A stretch of 64,000 nt of DNA, taken from NCBI GenBank assembly GCA_009746045.1, contig RPFO01000310.1:1877142-1941141 (forward strand), given 5' to 3'. This document shows, in pieces, positions 50,505 through 63,200 of this stretch (position 1 is the first letter of the stretch; each line of letters opens with the position of its first letter). Source of the stretch: Mesostigma viride. Its lineage: Eukaryota; Streptophyta; Mesostigmatophyceae; Mesostigmatales; Mesostigmataceae. The translations under genes and the position numbers were made by a program. The notes under the pieces were generated by a model. It was not told the DNA's origin and searched no databases. It saw only the letters and a list, made by a program, of their open reading frames with translations.

Positions 50505-51151
50505 AGGTCCGGCGCACTACCGCACTTGCAGTTTCAGCACCCAAAGCGCTGCGCCGACGAGGAGCATTGCGCGCCAGCCTACGGCCCTACGCGCCTGTGT
50601 CCATGTTTGGCGCGAGCTTTGGCGCGTAAATTAAAAACAGCTGTGACAGGTTTTACCTAGATCACAAATTTCACAAGTTGGAGCGACGAGTCACGAGTCA
50701 CGACCATGGAGGACATCGTTGAATTGTGATGCTACTCGCCAGACTCGAGCTCGCTGGCACTCAAGTTCGTGGCACCCTCTACATTTATTCCTCTTCACGC
50801 TTCTTGTAACTAGATGACTGGTTTACCGGTGTGTGCAACATCTGAATCGGCACGACGAAAAGGCGAAATGTGTTGTAATTAAGATCAGTTCCTGGAATAA
50901 ACTTGTAAGCTGCGCAGGGGCGGGTAGGTTTGCTATGTGTGACCGTCATCTTTTGCTTTCAAATTCCTGTTCGCCTTTCGTGCTCGACGCGGGGGGGGAG
51001 CCGGCTGTTGACATCCACTGCAACAACGAGCTCATGATTCGCAGATTTCATGGCCGCGCCGGCCCGTCCCGGCAGCATTTAATTTGCTGCTTGAACAGCA
51101 GCAGGCAGGGTGTGCTAGGGTGGCCCTTCTCGCGATTTCCCTAGCGGTTGG

Positions 51152-51406
51152 TCAACGGCATCGTTTGGATGTCTGCCTTAGGTGAGGCGTTGCGCCCACA
51201 AAACCCTTATTTGGGTTCCTGTTCAAGTGGCGCATAATAACATGAAGACTTGTTTCGCCTTGCTGAACAACCCCACTTGCCAGCCCGTACTCGTCATCAC
51301 ATTCCTCGCCCGGCATAGCATGTGCGTTGAGAAGACGCAGCCTTATCGGCCCGTTCCCGATGTTCACATTATGAGCCGAAGTTATTACAGCCCCTGCGCC
51401 TAGTGT
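51152..51406 (-). CDS. Hypothetical exon/ORF
   Basis: The frame TLGAGAVITSAHNVNIGNGP, IRLRLLNAHAMPGEECDDEY, GLASGVVQQGETSLHVIMRH runs to TGA 51152 and follows an acceptor-like ATTGCAG (about 51407-51412). Composition is that of a folded protein rather than repeat, but no family is recognised and no adjoining exons were found. Confidence 0.35.
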   Translation of the reverse strand, partial: TLGAGAVITSAHNVNIGNGPIRLRLLNAHAMPGEECDDEYGLASGVVQQGETSLHVIMRHLNRNPNKGFVGATPHLRQTSKRCR

Positions 51407-51828
51407 CACTGCAATGTGAACTAATGATTCCTTTCCGCTTTTGTGATCGTAACCCGCTTATCAGAATCAGGCGGTGTTCTTCTCGTTGTAGGGCATGTGG
51501 TCATGCATAAGTGTGCAGGGGTGCCTGCGGTCTGCCATCCAAAATGTCTTGTTGTTGTGACTTTCAACCCACGTAACTAGAAAGAAGTAACGCGGGTAAT
51601 TATTAGAGAGCTTACTTACTACCTTATTTTCTAGATTCCAGTATTTTTGCTGGAGATTTTAACGCCATGCCATGGGGCTTGGTGGCGCATGTGTGTAGAG
51701 AAAGGGCAGTGGCCGGTTAATAAGCCTGCAACCAGGGGATGCACTCGAGATGTTCGGCACAACCCCGCTGTACTCGGTCAATAGCGTGCTGTTAACGTGC
51801 ACTCGACCCTAAGAATCTGGAGGCTGAG

Positions 51829-53069
51829 CTCCCTCCCTCCCTCCCTCCCTCCCTCCCTCCCTCCCTCCCTCTCCCTCCCTCCCTCCCTCCTCCCTCCCTC
51901 CCTCCCTCCCTCCCTCCCTCCCTCCCTCCCTCCCTCCCTCCCTCCCTCCTCCCTCCCTCCCTCCCTCCCCCTCCTCCCTCCCTCCCTCCCTCCCTCCCTC
52001 CCTCCCTCCTCCCTCCCTCCCTCCCTCCCTCCCTCCCTCCCTCCCTCCCTCCCTCCTCCCTCCCTCCCTCCCTCCCTCCCTCCCTCCCTCCCTCCTCCCT
52101 CCCTCCCTCCCTCCCTCCCTCCCTCCCTCCCTCCCTCCCTCCCTCCCTCCCTCCCTCCCTCCTCCCTCCCTCCCTCCCTCCCTCCCTCCCTCCCTCCCTC
52201 CCTCCCTCCCTCCCTCCCTCCCTCCCTCCTCCCTCCCTCCCTCCCTCCCTCCTCCCTCCCTCCTCCCTCCCTCCCTCCCTCCCTCCCTCCTCCCTCCCTC
52301 CCTCCCTCCCTCCCTCCCTCCTCCCTCCCTCCCTCCCCCTCCCTCCCTCCCTCCCTCCTCCCTCCCTCCTCCCTCCCTCCCTCCCTCCCTCCCTCCCTCC
52401 CTCCCTCCCTCCCTCCCTCCCTCCCTCCCTCCCTCCCTCCCTCCTCCCTCCCTCCTCCCTCCCTCCCTCCCTCCCTCCCTCCTCCTCCCTCCCTCCCTCC
52501 CTCCCTCCCTCCCTCCCTCCCTCCCTCCTCCCTCCCTCCCTCCCTCCTCCCTCCCTCCCTCCCTCCCTCCCTCCCTCCCTCCCTCCCTCCCTCCCTCCCT
52601 CCTCCCTCCCTCCCTCCCTCCCTCCCTCCCTCCTCCCTCCCTCCTCCCTCCCTCCCTCCCTCCCTCCCTCCCTCCCTCCCTCCCTCCCTCCCTCCCTCCC
52701 TCCCTCCTCCCTCCCTCCCTCCCTCCCTCCCTCCCTCCCTCCCTCCCTCCCTCCCTCCCTCCCTCCCTCCCTCCTCCCTCCCTCCCTCCCTCCCTCCCTC
52801 CCTCCCTCCCTCCCTCCCTCCCTCCCTCCCTCCCTCCCTCCCTCCCTCCCTCCCTCCCTCCCTCTCCCTCCCTCCCTCCCTCCCTCCCTCCCTCCCTCCT
52901 CCCTCCCTCCCTCCCTCCCTCCCTCCCTCCCTCCCTCCCTCCCTCCCTCCCTCCCTCCCTCCCCCTCCCTCCCTCCCTCCCTCCCTCCCTCCCTCCCTCC
53001 CTCCCTCCCTCCCTCCCTCCCTCCCTCCCTCCCTCCCTCCCTCCCTCCCTCCTCCCTCCCTCCCTCCCT
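51829..53069. repeat. (CCCT)n satellite, about 1.24 kb
   Basis: Strictly pyrimidine on the plus strand: CCCT tetramers interrupted every 20-100 bp by a CCT trimer and a few CCCCCT or CTCC variants. Long frames ([16 protein letters not shown]) are artefacts. Confidence 0.98.
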
Positions 53070-53577
53070 CTCACCCAAGTTTTCTTTTTGCGTGTACATT
53101 TGCATGCAAGTTAACAGAATAGGCAAAAAGAAAGAAGCATGTTTCGCCCATAGCTTGAGATTCCTTTGCATGCGTGCATGTGTGTGTGTGTGCACGCGTG
53201 TTGGTCATTTCTAGGTTGATTTTTTGCCCTCCTTGCATGTCTGATTGTGTGGACACAGACAGCGGACATCTCAGCATTGGCCATCATCCGAGGTTCCAGT
53301 CCTGATTATTCATGCCGGCGTTGACTAGGCATGCGGGCCGACACTGCTACAAATCCGTGAGAGTCCAGCAATTGGTGGAGCTTGGAGCTATAAACTGAAG
53401 AGCTAACTGACCAAACACCTGCCTTTATGTCGATCACGTTGCCCAGGCTTGTTAGCTATGGTGGCTTCATGTCATGTGTATTGTAGGTAGTAGTGTTTCA
53501 TGTGCTAGCTGATGATCTAGGTTATACAGCTCTCCATGTTCTTATCCCTCCATATTTGGCCTTACCGCTCTACAGTC

Positions 53578-53725
53578 GGTGTGGGCTCCCCATGTTACCA
53601 AATTTGGTAAGCATAGTGGTTTGGGCCGTGGTACCTGCAACCCTGTCACTAGAAACTGAGTGGATAATGAAGCATGAGGTATGACTAATTGATTAATTGA
53701 TTAATTGATTAACGTGATTATATTA
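53578..53725 (+). mobile_element. LINE family A 3'-end remnant with ATTG-type tail
   Basis: GGTTTGGGCCGTGGTACCTG + CAACCCTGTCACTAG matches the family A 3' region with divergence. It is followed by TAATTGATTAATTGATTAAT. The CACGTG stem is not preserved here. A related fragment (GACTGCGTCACGGGTATGG) sits at 53820. Confidence 0.6.
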
Positions 53726-53960
53726 ATTAATGAATAAGTAAGCAAGTAATTAATTAGTGTATGAAGTAATGAATGTCCATACACGTACTACACGTAATGT
53801 ATGAATGAATGTCACCTAGACTGCGTCACGGGTATGGAAAGGGGATGGGGCTACAGTTTGAGTGGATATGACTCACAAAATTATTGGGACAACACAACCT
53901 GCTCTAGATATTTTGATTAATAAATTAAACTTGATCGACATAACCGCATCAATCACGCAT

Positions 53961-54140
53961 TAAATTAAATTATAACATGACTCCGTTGGGAGATCGTGTA
54001 GCATGTATTCCCTTGCTTGATGGATGGGGGTCCAGGCGAAGCCGCGAAACCTAACTAAGCTATCTCTAAACTAATCTATAAAATCCTAGCTACTCTACTC
54101 AGCAAAGCGCCCCTGAAGTCCTCCTGGGGGGGGGGGCAAT
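53961..54140 (-). mobile_element. LINE family B 3' end
   Basis: Reading minus from about 54117, AGGGGCGCTTTGCTGAGTAG is the ORF2 stop region, then CGCGGCTTCGCC, then CCAACGGAGTCATGTTATAA and a TTTAAT tail. It matches the copies at 28255 and 54390. Confidence 0.8.
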
Positions 54141-54389
54141 CACGAATGCACATGAGCATAAATCTCTGTGATCAGTGGGTGGTGGGGTATGGGTTGTGGG
54201 GTACGGGTCGGCAACACAGATTCAAGTAGGGGCAACATTTGTAATTTGCACGTAGCCATGCACGTGATGATTAATTAATTGATTCAGCTAGGTGTCATGT
54301 GTGCATGTTAGCACAGCATGCTCATGAGGTCACTAGCCAGCACATGTAATTTATTGTTTTGTTTAGTTATCAAGACCCATTATGTATAT

Positions 54390-54685
54390 GCTCTTGCTTG
54401 GACTTCTATGCAGAACAAGAAGAGGTGGAAGAGGATTGTCCAGGCTCACACGCCAGCCCCTGTGGGCAAGCCCCCATCCCCCAAGAGGAAGGGGCACTTT
54501 GCTGAGTAGAGTAGCTAGGGTTTTCTAGATTAGATTAGTTAGCTTAGAGTTAGATTAGCTCGGTTTCGCGGCTTTGCCCACCTCCATCCATCCAGCAAGG
54601 AATATGTGCTACATGATATCCCAACGGAGTCATGTTATCAAGGAGACAACAAAATGTTATAATTTAATTTAATTTAATTATGTAT
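54390..54685 (+). mobile_element. LINE family B 3' end with intact ORF2 C-terminus
   Basis: The frame MQNKKRWKRIVQAHTPAPVG + KPPSPKRKGHFAE ends at TAG 54507. It shows the family's undamaged C-terminus. The 3' UTR follows, ending CCCAACGGAGTCATGTTAT. There a 22-bp insertion (CAAGGAGACAACAAAATG + TTAT), with ATGTTAT on both sides, precedes the AATTTAATTTAATT tail. It is head-to-head with 53961-54140. Confidence 0.8.
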
Positions 54686-56991
54686 GCTCGAGTGACGCAT
54701 TCACTAAATTCACCTAGTTTCATCCCATGGCTGCAATGGTTGGGGGCGGTCACCGCATATTCATCAACAGGCTTTACAAAGGGTACGTATTGGTTTTCAA
54801 TTATTTTTTTCACTTAGATTGCGTCACGCGGGCATAAGTCCTCAGTGGGACTTGGGAATAAAGGGGCCTACATGATGGCCACACATGAAGGATGTGCAAC
54901 AAATACACTTGAGGGTGAGATGATGGGTGTACAATAGTCTTAGATGAGTGTAGAATAGTCTGAGCACAATGTAAACCCATAGCGATCATTTAGCGACCAT
55001 GAGTGCGACCATGAGTGTGAGTCCACCCTGAATGCACCGATTCTTTACCAACAGCTACGGTATAACAATTGCCCCGAAATGGCTAGCAATATCAAGCGAA
55101 GCTACCTGACCGGTCCCAAACAGGCGTGGGGGTCATTGACACACACAAGCACTCGGCCGGGTCAATCCTGCACATGGCTACGGCCGGCATGTCGAACTTG
55201 TAACCAATTAGGCCTAAAAGGCTCAGCCTCACCATGGACCACCATGTCTAGGCGTGACATGTGGCAATAAAGTTGCATGCACATACTATAGAAGGCACAT
55301 AAATGGTGTTCATCTCGTTGTATAATGGTCTACATTTTTGTATATACTGCCATCCTGGCATCACGGGCCGCATGTCCCAAAAGCCAATCGCGAGATGTAG
55401 TAGCAATGTACACTATTTCAATCCACTAAATTATAGTTTAGTATTACCCTAACACATGTACGCACAAAGCATTACAACAAATGACACAACACTACCATTA
55501 TCACATGCGACACATTATGCTATATATGAAATCCTTCACTTTCACTCACGAGATATACAACCAAGTTGATATGCAGAAAGCCATATAGGAAAGGCACGCA
55601 TTGTTACAGCGCTCTGTTGCCTTTCCCGACAATTTCATAAGATGCTTTCTTGGAAATTTACAGCGACGTATGTGCAGGCAAGGCATGGTAAGCATAGAAG
55701 ACGAGAGATGGAAGCAGGGTCGGGTTGTGTGTGTGTGTGGGGGGGGGGGGGGGGGGGCATAAGGCAGGATGGTCGATCAGGGGGGGGGGGAAAAAGTGGG
55801 GCTGGTATGACCCAGCGCTTTCAGACGAGAAAACGCCCGTTCTCAGGTAAGCGTACATCCATTATGTCTTCCGTCATTAGTCGACCACGCCCAACGGGTT
55901 TCAGGAGGAGAAAAAAGCTTAGCTTGCTTTTATTGTGACTAGTAAAGACCAGGCTTGACAATACTCTTAAGCTTACAGGTATGAATCCCAGGGACGTAAA
56001 AGGTTCGTCGTCTTAACTTACCTTAGGACCTTACGACCAATTATACCTTGGGCAAACATCCAAATGCCTTTTGTAAGACCGGCGCGACCCATGCAAGGAG
56101 TAATAGCGGTATTAGGACGAGACCATAGCAACACTAGCTAAAGGCCTAAATATTAGAACACAACCGGCACTCAAGTCTGCACTACGTTTCCGTGGCCATA
56201 CTAATAAAGGGCGGGCTAGCTTGACTTCGCGTTCCCTAACAATGCACCCGGTAATTCCTTTTCTCAGAGAAATAATTCCTCAATGTGCTAGGTAGTCACG
56301 GTGAAGTGCCATGTTAATGTGCTCAAGTCCCGTATGCCGGGCAGCATGCACGCCATCGGCCCTGTTTCCCGCGCTAATTCGTGTGCCGGCCCGGCGCGGC
56401 TTGTCTGGGCGCGTCGGATTTTAGTGCGGTATTGGCCCGGACCCCCGCACTCGCCCCCGCACAAGAGTTTTCTTCATCCTGGCCCGAATAGGAGCTTCCA
56501 TCTGCACCGGTCTCCACATGACAAGCAGCCAAGGCTACGGACGGGATCTTCGCCACAGATGAGCCGCGAAACCCCGCGTGCTACAGTAGTGATCGCCAAC
56601 TCGCCATTTTACCGGTCCTTATATGCAGGCGGCCATGTCCCTTGGTTACTACTTGCATGAGCTGCATCACGCCGATTTCGACGAGGGAATATGCCATAAT
56701 CTGCGTACGAGCTACAGACTGTGCTCATTATTGAGGAAAGCATAGGGCATTGTCTGGTCTGGATTTTCACTGACGTCTAATGACGCATGCGCATCACGGA
56801 TTCCACGATCTCCGAGTGTCCGCCTCCGGGCTTCGGTGTCCTCCGGGTCGCACGTGATTAGCTCGTGCATACCTTGAAATTCTAAGGTGCTCGTGTTGCT
56901 AGATGATCATGATGAATCTCTAGACGCGCATGGCCATCAAATGAATGCATAATTTGCAGATCATGTTGGGACCAATGCGATAAGGGCAGAA
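54686..56991. other. Intergenic region before TBC gene
   Basis: No gene recognised. A short family A LINE echo, reading minus, lies at 54825-54860 (GCATAAGTCCTCAGTGGGAC). A G20-type homopolymer run lies at 55739-55757. The second copy of the 56-bp dispersed repeat is at 56445-56500. The last few hundred bases should include the TBC promoter, with no motif that I can support. Confidence 0.4.
56445..56500 (-). repeat. 56-bp dispersed repeat (copy 2)
   Basis: An exact reverse complement of 50449-50504, 6 kb away. Confidence 0.9.
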
Positions 56992-57295
56992 ATGAGTGGA
57001 AGCTTCGGGAATAGGGCAGGTGGGGAAGACATGGGAGCCTCTGATCACCGAGACTCAGCCATCACACAAGACCAGGACGGCTTCGAACCTACGGGAAGGC
57101 GGGTAGGCAAGACGGCCGCCGTGGTGGAAGCCGAGGAAGCCGAGGCGGATGACCTGGCAGAATTCGAGGAGATATTAAACACGGAGATGCATGTTGACAT
57201 GAAGCGGCTGCGAGAGCTATCCAGGGGGGGAGTGCCAGCGAAGATACGGGGCCGCGTCTGGATGTACCTGCTGGGTGTCTCGCAGCCTGATCGAT
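56992..57295 (+). CDS. TBC gene exon 1
   Basis: ATG 56992 to CGAT|GTAAGG. An acidic N-terminus (VVEAEEAEADDLAEFEEIL) precedes the first TBC helix. No upstream exon is needed. Confidence 0.8.
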
Positions 57296-60200
57296 GTAAG
57301 GTTACGTCGATATAAGGTTCACTCCCGCTTGGGGATCCGCTTCATGGAATTCTCCCTGTGTCCATGTTACAATATGTGTGTTTATCACCAACGACGACGG
57401 CTAGAAGAACGGGAAATTAGTTGGCAGCGTGCTTGCGAAAGTAGTGCGCTCGTGCCCAATCAAGCTTATTCATGCCTAGAAGGGCCCTGGCTTCACGCTC
57501 TCCTCTCCTCTTTCGGCCCCAACGAGGGAGCCCTGGCAACTGCTATTTACCCTAGCGTTATTGCAGCAGGCTAAGATATTCACATGTACTCACGGTCTCA
57601 TGCTATCCCGACATAGCAAGCGGACTGCAAGCATGCGTGTGGCAGCAGTAACAACAGTTCACAGACCGTAAGGGATATTATTCCTTAGGATCTGCACCGC
57701 CTAGCCTTGTGTGCAGTGCGTGCGCCCGATTTGTACGATACCGTGCAAGAGAATAGTATCCCCGCCTATTGAGGACACCCTTATTACCATCATACCATCA
57801 GTTATAAGAACTATAATTTCTTACAGGTATTCATCAGTTATGAGAACGATTCGACTTCCGTATCACCATCATGCCATCAGTTATGACAGTGATCAGTTCA
57901 TATAAATATTTATCAGCGTCTTATACATATTGATCACCGTCATGCCATCAGTTATAAGAATGATCAGTTCTTACAACTATTTATGAGTGATAAGAATGAT
58001 CAGTTCTTAGAATTATTTATCAGTTATAAGAACTGTTGGTTAAAGATGATACTATGCCAAGGCTATGACCACGAGCATTATTACTCACAATATGGTAGGA
58101 TCTCTCCCCAGAGGCAGACTGTATTGGTGGAAGTGATACAGTCAACCCTGCCACAACAAACCACACCAGCATCAACAAACCTCTCCGAGGTCCCTGGGAA
58201 GGCAAGCCAGGTAACCTTCCCAGGCCACGGGCCATAGGGCTCTCATTCCTGCCCGTAATTTTCGCTTTGGTGCCCCTGCCTACCTTTGACCTATCCTCCC
58301 TGTTTTTTCCTGCTCCTCACTCAATCCATCATCCCTGCCCTGTCCCTTACCCTGCCCCTGTCCCTGTCCCTGCATCTTGTGTTGTTTTCATGTTTATTGT
58401 AATCTTGTAATGTTTGTGATTTTCTAAACTTTGTGGCAAGCGCAGCCGAGGAGATATCCCTCATGAAGAAAATGGATGAAGAGTACGAGTCATTCAACAA
58501 GACCAATTCGGAAGTGATGAAGCTGGTCAAGGTGGGTAAGGATGAGCACTTGTTTGTTATGATTAGGTCAGAAGTGGGGGTGTAAGAGTCTTTCAACAAG
58601 ACCAGCTCGGAAGTGACTTAGCTGGTCAAGGTGGGTAAGGGTTAGCACTTGTTTGTTATGATTAGGTCAGAAGTGGGGGTGTACGAATCAGTCAACAAGA
58701 CCAACTCGGAGGTCATGGAGCTGGTCAAGGTGGGGAAGGGTTTGCACTAGTTTGTTATGATTAGGTCAGAAGTGGGGTTGTACGAATCAGTCAACAAGAT
58801 CAAGTGATGGAGCTGGTAAAAATAAGTGGGTGGATGTAGCTCTCAAGACCGACATGTTATTCATTGCGCAGCAGCACACGTCCCATCACGAATCTAGCAA
58901 CAGCAGAATCTTCTTTTGGCGCCGCCTCCCAAAGAGTGACGCGATGAGGCTGGTCCTCCATGTCCAGCGGTAGGGGCTAGCGGTCAGGTCCAGCGATTAA
59001 GGGGGTAGCGAGCAGGGGTCCAGGTTTCCCGTCACACATGGGATATCCCATAAAGACGATGCGAGGCGAGGCAATGCGATAGCTCTGAGAGACGAGCACT
59101 CCTTGTAGACACGATAGCTCTGAGAGACGAGCACTCCTTGTAGACACGATAGCTCTGAGAGACGAGCACTCCTTGTAGACACGATAGCTCTGAGAGACGA
59201 GCACTCCTTGTAGACACGATAGCTCTGAGAGACGAGCACTCCTTGTAGACACGATAGCTCTGAGAGACGAGCACTCCTTGTAGACGCGATAGCTCTGAAA
59301 GACGAGCACTCCTTGTAGACACGATAGCTCTGAGAGACGAGCACTCCTTGTAGACACGATAGCTCTGAGAGACGAGCACTCCTTGTAGACACGATAGCTC
59401 TGAGAGACGAGCACTCCTTGTAGACACGATAGCTCTGAGAGACGAGCGCTCCTTGTAGACACGATAGCTCTGAGAGACGAGCACTCCTTGTAGACACGAT
59501 AGCTCTGAGAGACGAGCACTCCTTGTAGACACGATAGCTCTGAGAGACGAGCACTCCTTGTAGACACGATAGCTCTGAAAGACTAGCTCTCTAGGTCAAT
59601 GGGATCTCAATATTTTCATTTGTAGCATAGCTATAGTGTCCCCATCTTCCCCCACCGTCACCAATTGCCTGGTTTGCGCGGGCTGTATTGTCAGTGAATA
59701 AGAGCAGGAATTGTTCGGTGATTAACACTCCCCCCTTCAGAAACATTTCTGCCCAGACCCCCCCCCCCCCCCCCGCCTAACACACACACAGACACACATT
59801 TCATCCCAGCACTCTGAATTTGGCTCCTACTCTCCCACCCTCCCGCTCACCTCCCCCCCCCCCCCTGTTCCTATACCCCTGCCCCCTTACCCCTCCCCGC
59901 CCGCCCGCCCTTTGTATCCCTCTCTTCATTCTACCGTCCCCCCATCCTGCCTTTCAACAATTCCTTTTCTCTAAAGCTCTTTTGCCCCCCTGTTCCCCCC
60001 CCCCCCCCCCATCCCTTATCGTGGCTTCATCGTGAATGTTTGTTTCTTTTCCCCCTGATCTTTCCCCCCCCCGGCATGTCACGACCAGGGGCCCAGGGTG
60101 ACATACAGCGCTCCCGCTCTCATTGGATTGTGTTGCAGGATCAAGGATTGACTGCCTTATTTTCCCTTCTCCTTGTTCCCTCCCGCCCCCCTACAAACAT

Positions 60201-63200
60201 GCTACCTCGTTTGTATCCACCAGGGCGAGGTGAAGCGTTTTCGCTCCCATTGGACGGCGGAGACCCCGGGCCTCCAGTCGCTGCTGGAACGCACGCTGTG
60301 CTCGTACCTGGGGTACCACGCGCACGTGGAGTACAAGTGAGTGGTTGTGTCTGTGGCAAAGCGTGCATGACATCATCAAAGTACCCAGATGCTTGCTGTC
60401 CGTGGCAAAAGGCGCATGACGCGCGTCCGCGTGAGGTAGCCCTGCGTGCGTGTTATGGTTGGCGTGTACGAGAGCTCAGGAAATACGAGGGAGGGGTTGT
60501 GTGAGATTTTGAACCAGTGGAGTACAGCAAGTGGTCGCTCCTGTGCGCGCACTACGGGGAAGTGTGTACAAGAGAGCGCTTACACACAGCTGCTGCAACG
60601 GGTGGATAAGGGGAGTACGTGTGCTTGCACTCTTGCAGCACACTTGCGGTACAAGAGAGAGTGGCTCTGCCTCGTAGTTTAGCCAGACCCTTGTCCAGCC
60701 CGTGCATGTGTCTCATGCCTCATGCTTTGCCTGCACACACACGCACACGCACACATGGACACACACGCATACACACGGCAGCCCCTGCACGGTCTCCCTG
60801 TCACAACATTCTGCCAGACTGGTCTACCTCCCCCCCCCCCCCCCCCCAAGCCCCCCGCCCACCCCACCCCCCACGCACAAACATGTAGGGCAGCTCCCGC
60901 ATGCTATGCCTGTCTCATGGCTCGTCCATTCCAATGCCTTCCCTCCCCCCCAAACCCCTCAGGCCCCGCATGGTCTGCCTCACACACACACACACAAACA
61001 CGCACGCACCGCACAACTAACTACACAGACACACGCAACCACACAGACACACACAACCACACAACCACACAACCACACAACCACACAACCACACAACCAC
61101 ACAACCACACAACCACACAACCACACAACCACACAACCACACAACCACACAACCACACAACCACACAACCACACAACCACACAACCACACAACCACACAA
61201 CCACACAACCACACAACCACACAACCACACAACCACACAACCACACAACCACACAACCACACAACCACACAACCACACAACCACACAACCACACAACCAC
61301 ACAACCACACAACCACACAACCACACAACCACACAACCACACAACCACACAACCGCACAACTACACGCAAAAGCACACATACACACGCGCACACACACAC
61401 ACACAACCACACACACGCACAAACGTGTGTGTGTCCCCCCCCATTTCCCCCCCCTTATCGCACATGGATTTACGCAGCCCCTGCATGCTGTACCTGTCTC
61501 ACTATTGCACCATGTACATGCCTTCCCTCCCCCCCCCGACACCCCCTCAGCCCCCGCATGGTGTACCTGCTGGCCCCGCTGCTCCACTGCCTGCGAAAGG
61601 AGAGCGACATCTTCTACTGCTTCCAGGCGCTCATGATGATGCTGGGTGAGCGGAGGCGTTGGCATTAAACAGGAGAATTGTAATAGCTCTGGTCGTGGTT
61701 GGTTGATAAGGAAGCGCTCATGATGCTGCTGGGTTGAGTGGAGATGTTGGCATCAGAGAGGAGAACTGTAATAACCCTGGTCGTGGTTGGGTGATAAGGA
61801 AGCGCTCATGATGATGCTGGGTGAGTGGAGATGTTGGCATCAAATAGGAGAATTGTAATAACCCTGGTCGTGGTTGGTTGATAAGGAGGCGCTCATGATG
61901 ATGCTGGGGGAGCGCTACGAGCTGCTTCTTTGGTGGGCCGTTCCCATGCACTCCTCACGCTTGTGCATGATGGTGGTGAGCCATCCTTGGCACTGTCGGT
62001 TCGACCGCGCTCGTCTTTACTGGAACAAGCCTCATGCTAGCGTGTCCTGGTGATGACTGATGAGCTGGCGCGCATGATGACGCTGGACGGTGCGCTCATC
62101 AAGGCGCGCGGTTAGATAACTGGTTACATGTCTCGTTATATATCTGGTTGCATATCTTGTTATACATCTGGTTATTTACCTCATTACATACTACTATCTG
62201 GTTGCATATCTCATTACGTACGTATATGTCCACCCCCCGCAGAGCCCCGCTTCACCACCGACAATAGCGGCAGTCTCGGCGTGGCCGAGTCCTCCCGCTC
62301 CTCCTCCCCCTCGGCGGACGAGCTGTCGTCCCACCAGCAGGGGGGGGGTAGCGGGGGGGGGGGCGGGCTCACGGTGACCACCACCAGCATCAACCAGGAG
62401 GTGTCCAAGTTCATGACTATTTTTAGGACGATCCAGCCCGAGCTGTACAACTTTTTCGAGGACGAGGAGCTGGAGCCCTCCATGTGGGCGGCGCCCTGGC
62501 TGCAGGTGCGTGACTGTCGTAAGCCCAATCATCTGGCCTATCATTTATGAGGTGCTTGACGGCCGTAAGCCCAATCAACTGGCCTATTTGTGAGGTGCGT
62601 GACTTGTAAGCATAAGCGGTTAGCTGTGGATGGGACGTCGCCAAGAGGCAACACGTCGCCAAGAGGCTTGTGGGTGCAATACACTATACACCTTGTGGGC
62701 CGCGCCCTGGCTGCAGGTGTTGCGAGCTAGCTTCATTACTGCCATGCGCTACGCTTATGTATCCTTTAGGCAGGCTTGAGCATCCATGGTCCGAATATTC
62801 CAGTTTTCTGGCCTGCACTGGCTGTCTTATTGCTTCTACTACACCAGCCTTACTAAACGCTAGTTACAGTAAACTATTAGTTAATTTTGCTTTTATTATC
62901 GCTTAATACTTCTAGTATATTATACCACCCTTACTTGCGTTCTTTACTTAATGATGAGGGCGTCCTGGCTGCTGGTGCGCTCGCTGCTTTACTACTGCTG
63001 CATGCCTAATTGATCTGTACTAACCTTTTCTGCGTTTTAATTTGAAATGTGGGGGCGCCGAGGCTGCAGCTGCGTGTACGCTTTCCTATGGCTGTGTACG
63101 CACGTGAAGAGCTTTCGTATTGCTGTGTACACAGGTAACAGCTTTACTGTGTTTCGCTAGCCGATCGGGCAGCGACCTAGCTTGCGTTGTGTGGCTGTCG

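Noticed and set aside
51792-53195. 420-467-codon PPSLPPSL / GGREGGRE frames
   Set aside because: By-product of the CCCT satellite.
58977-59567. Three 166-196-codon minus frames (LSELSCLQGVLVSQ type)
   Set aside because: The 35-bp repeat read in three rotating frames, lying inside a TBC intron.
59079-59585. CRISPR-like array
   Set aside because: Direct repeats are contiguous with no unique spacers, and the context is eukaryotic. The same applies to 11371-11768 and 37770-37925.
60702-61649. 300-codon NHTTTQPH plus-strand frames
   Set aside because: Octamer satellite in intron 3. Only the last 95 bp in one frame are true exon 4.
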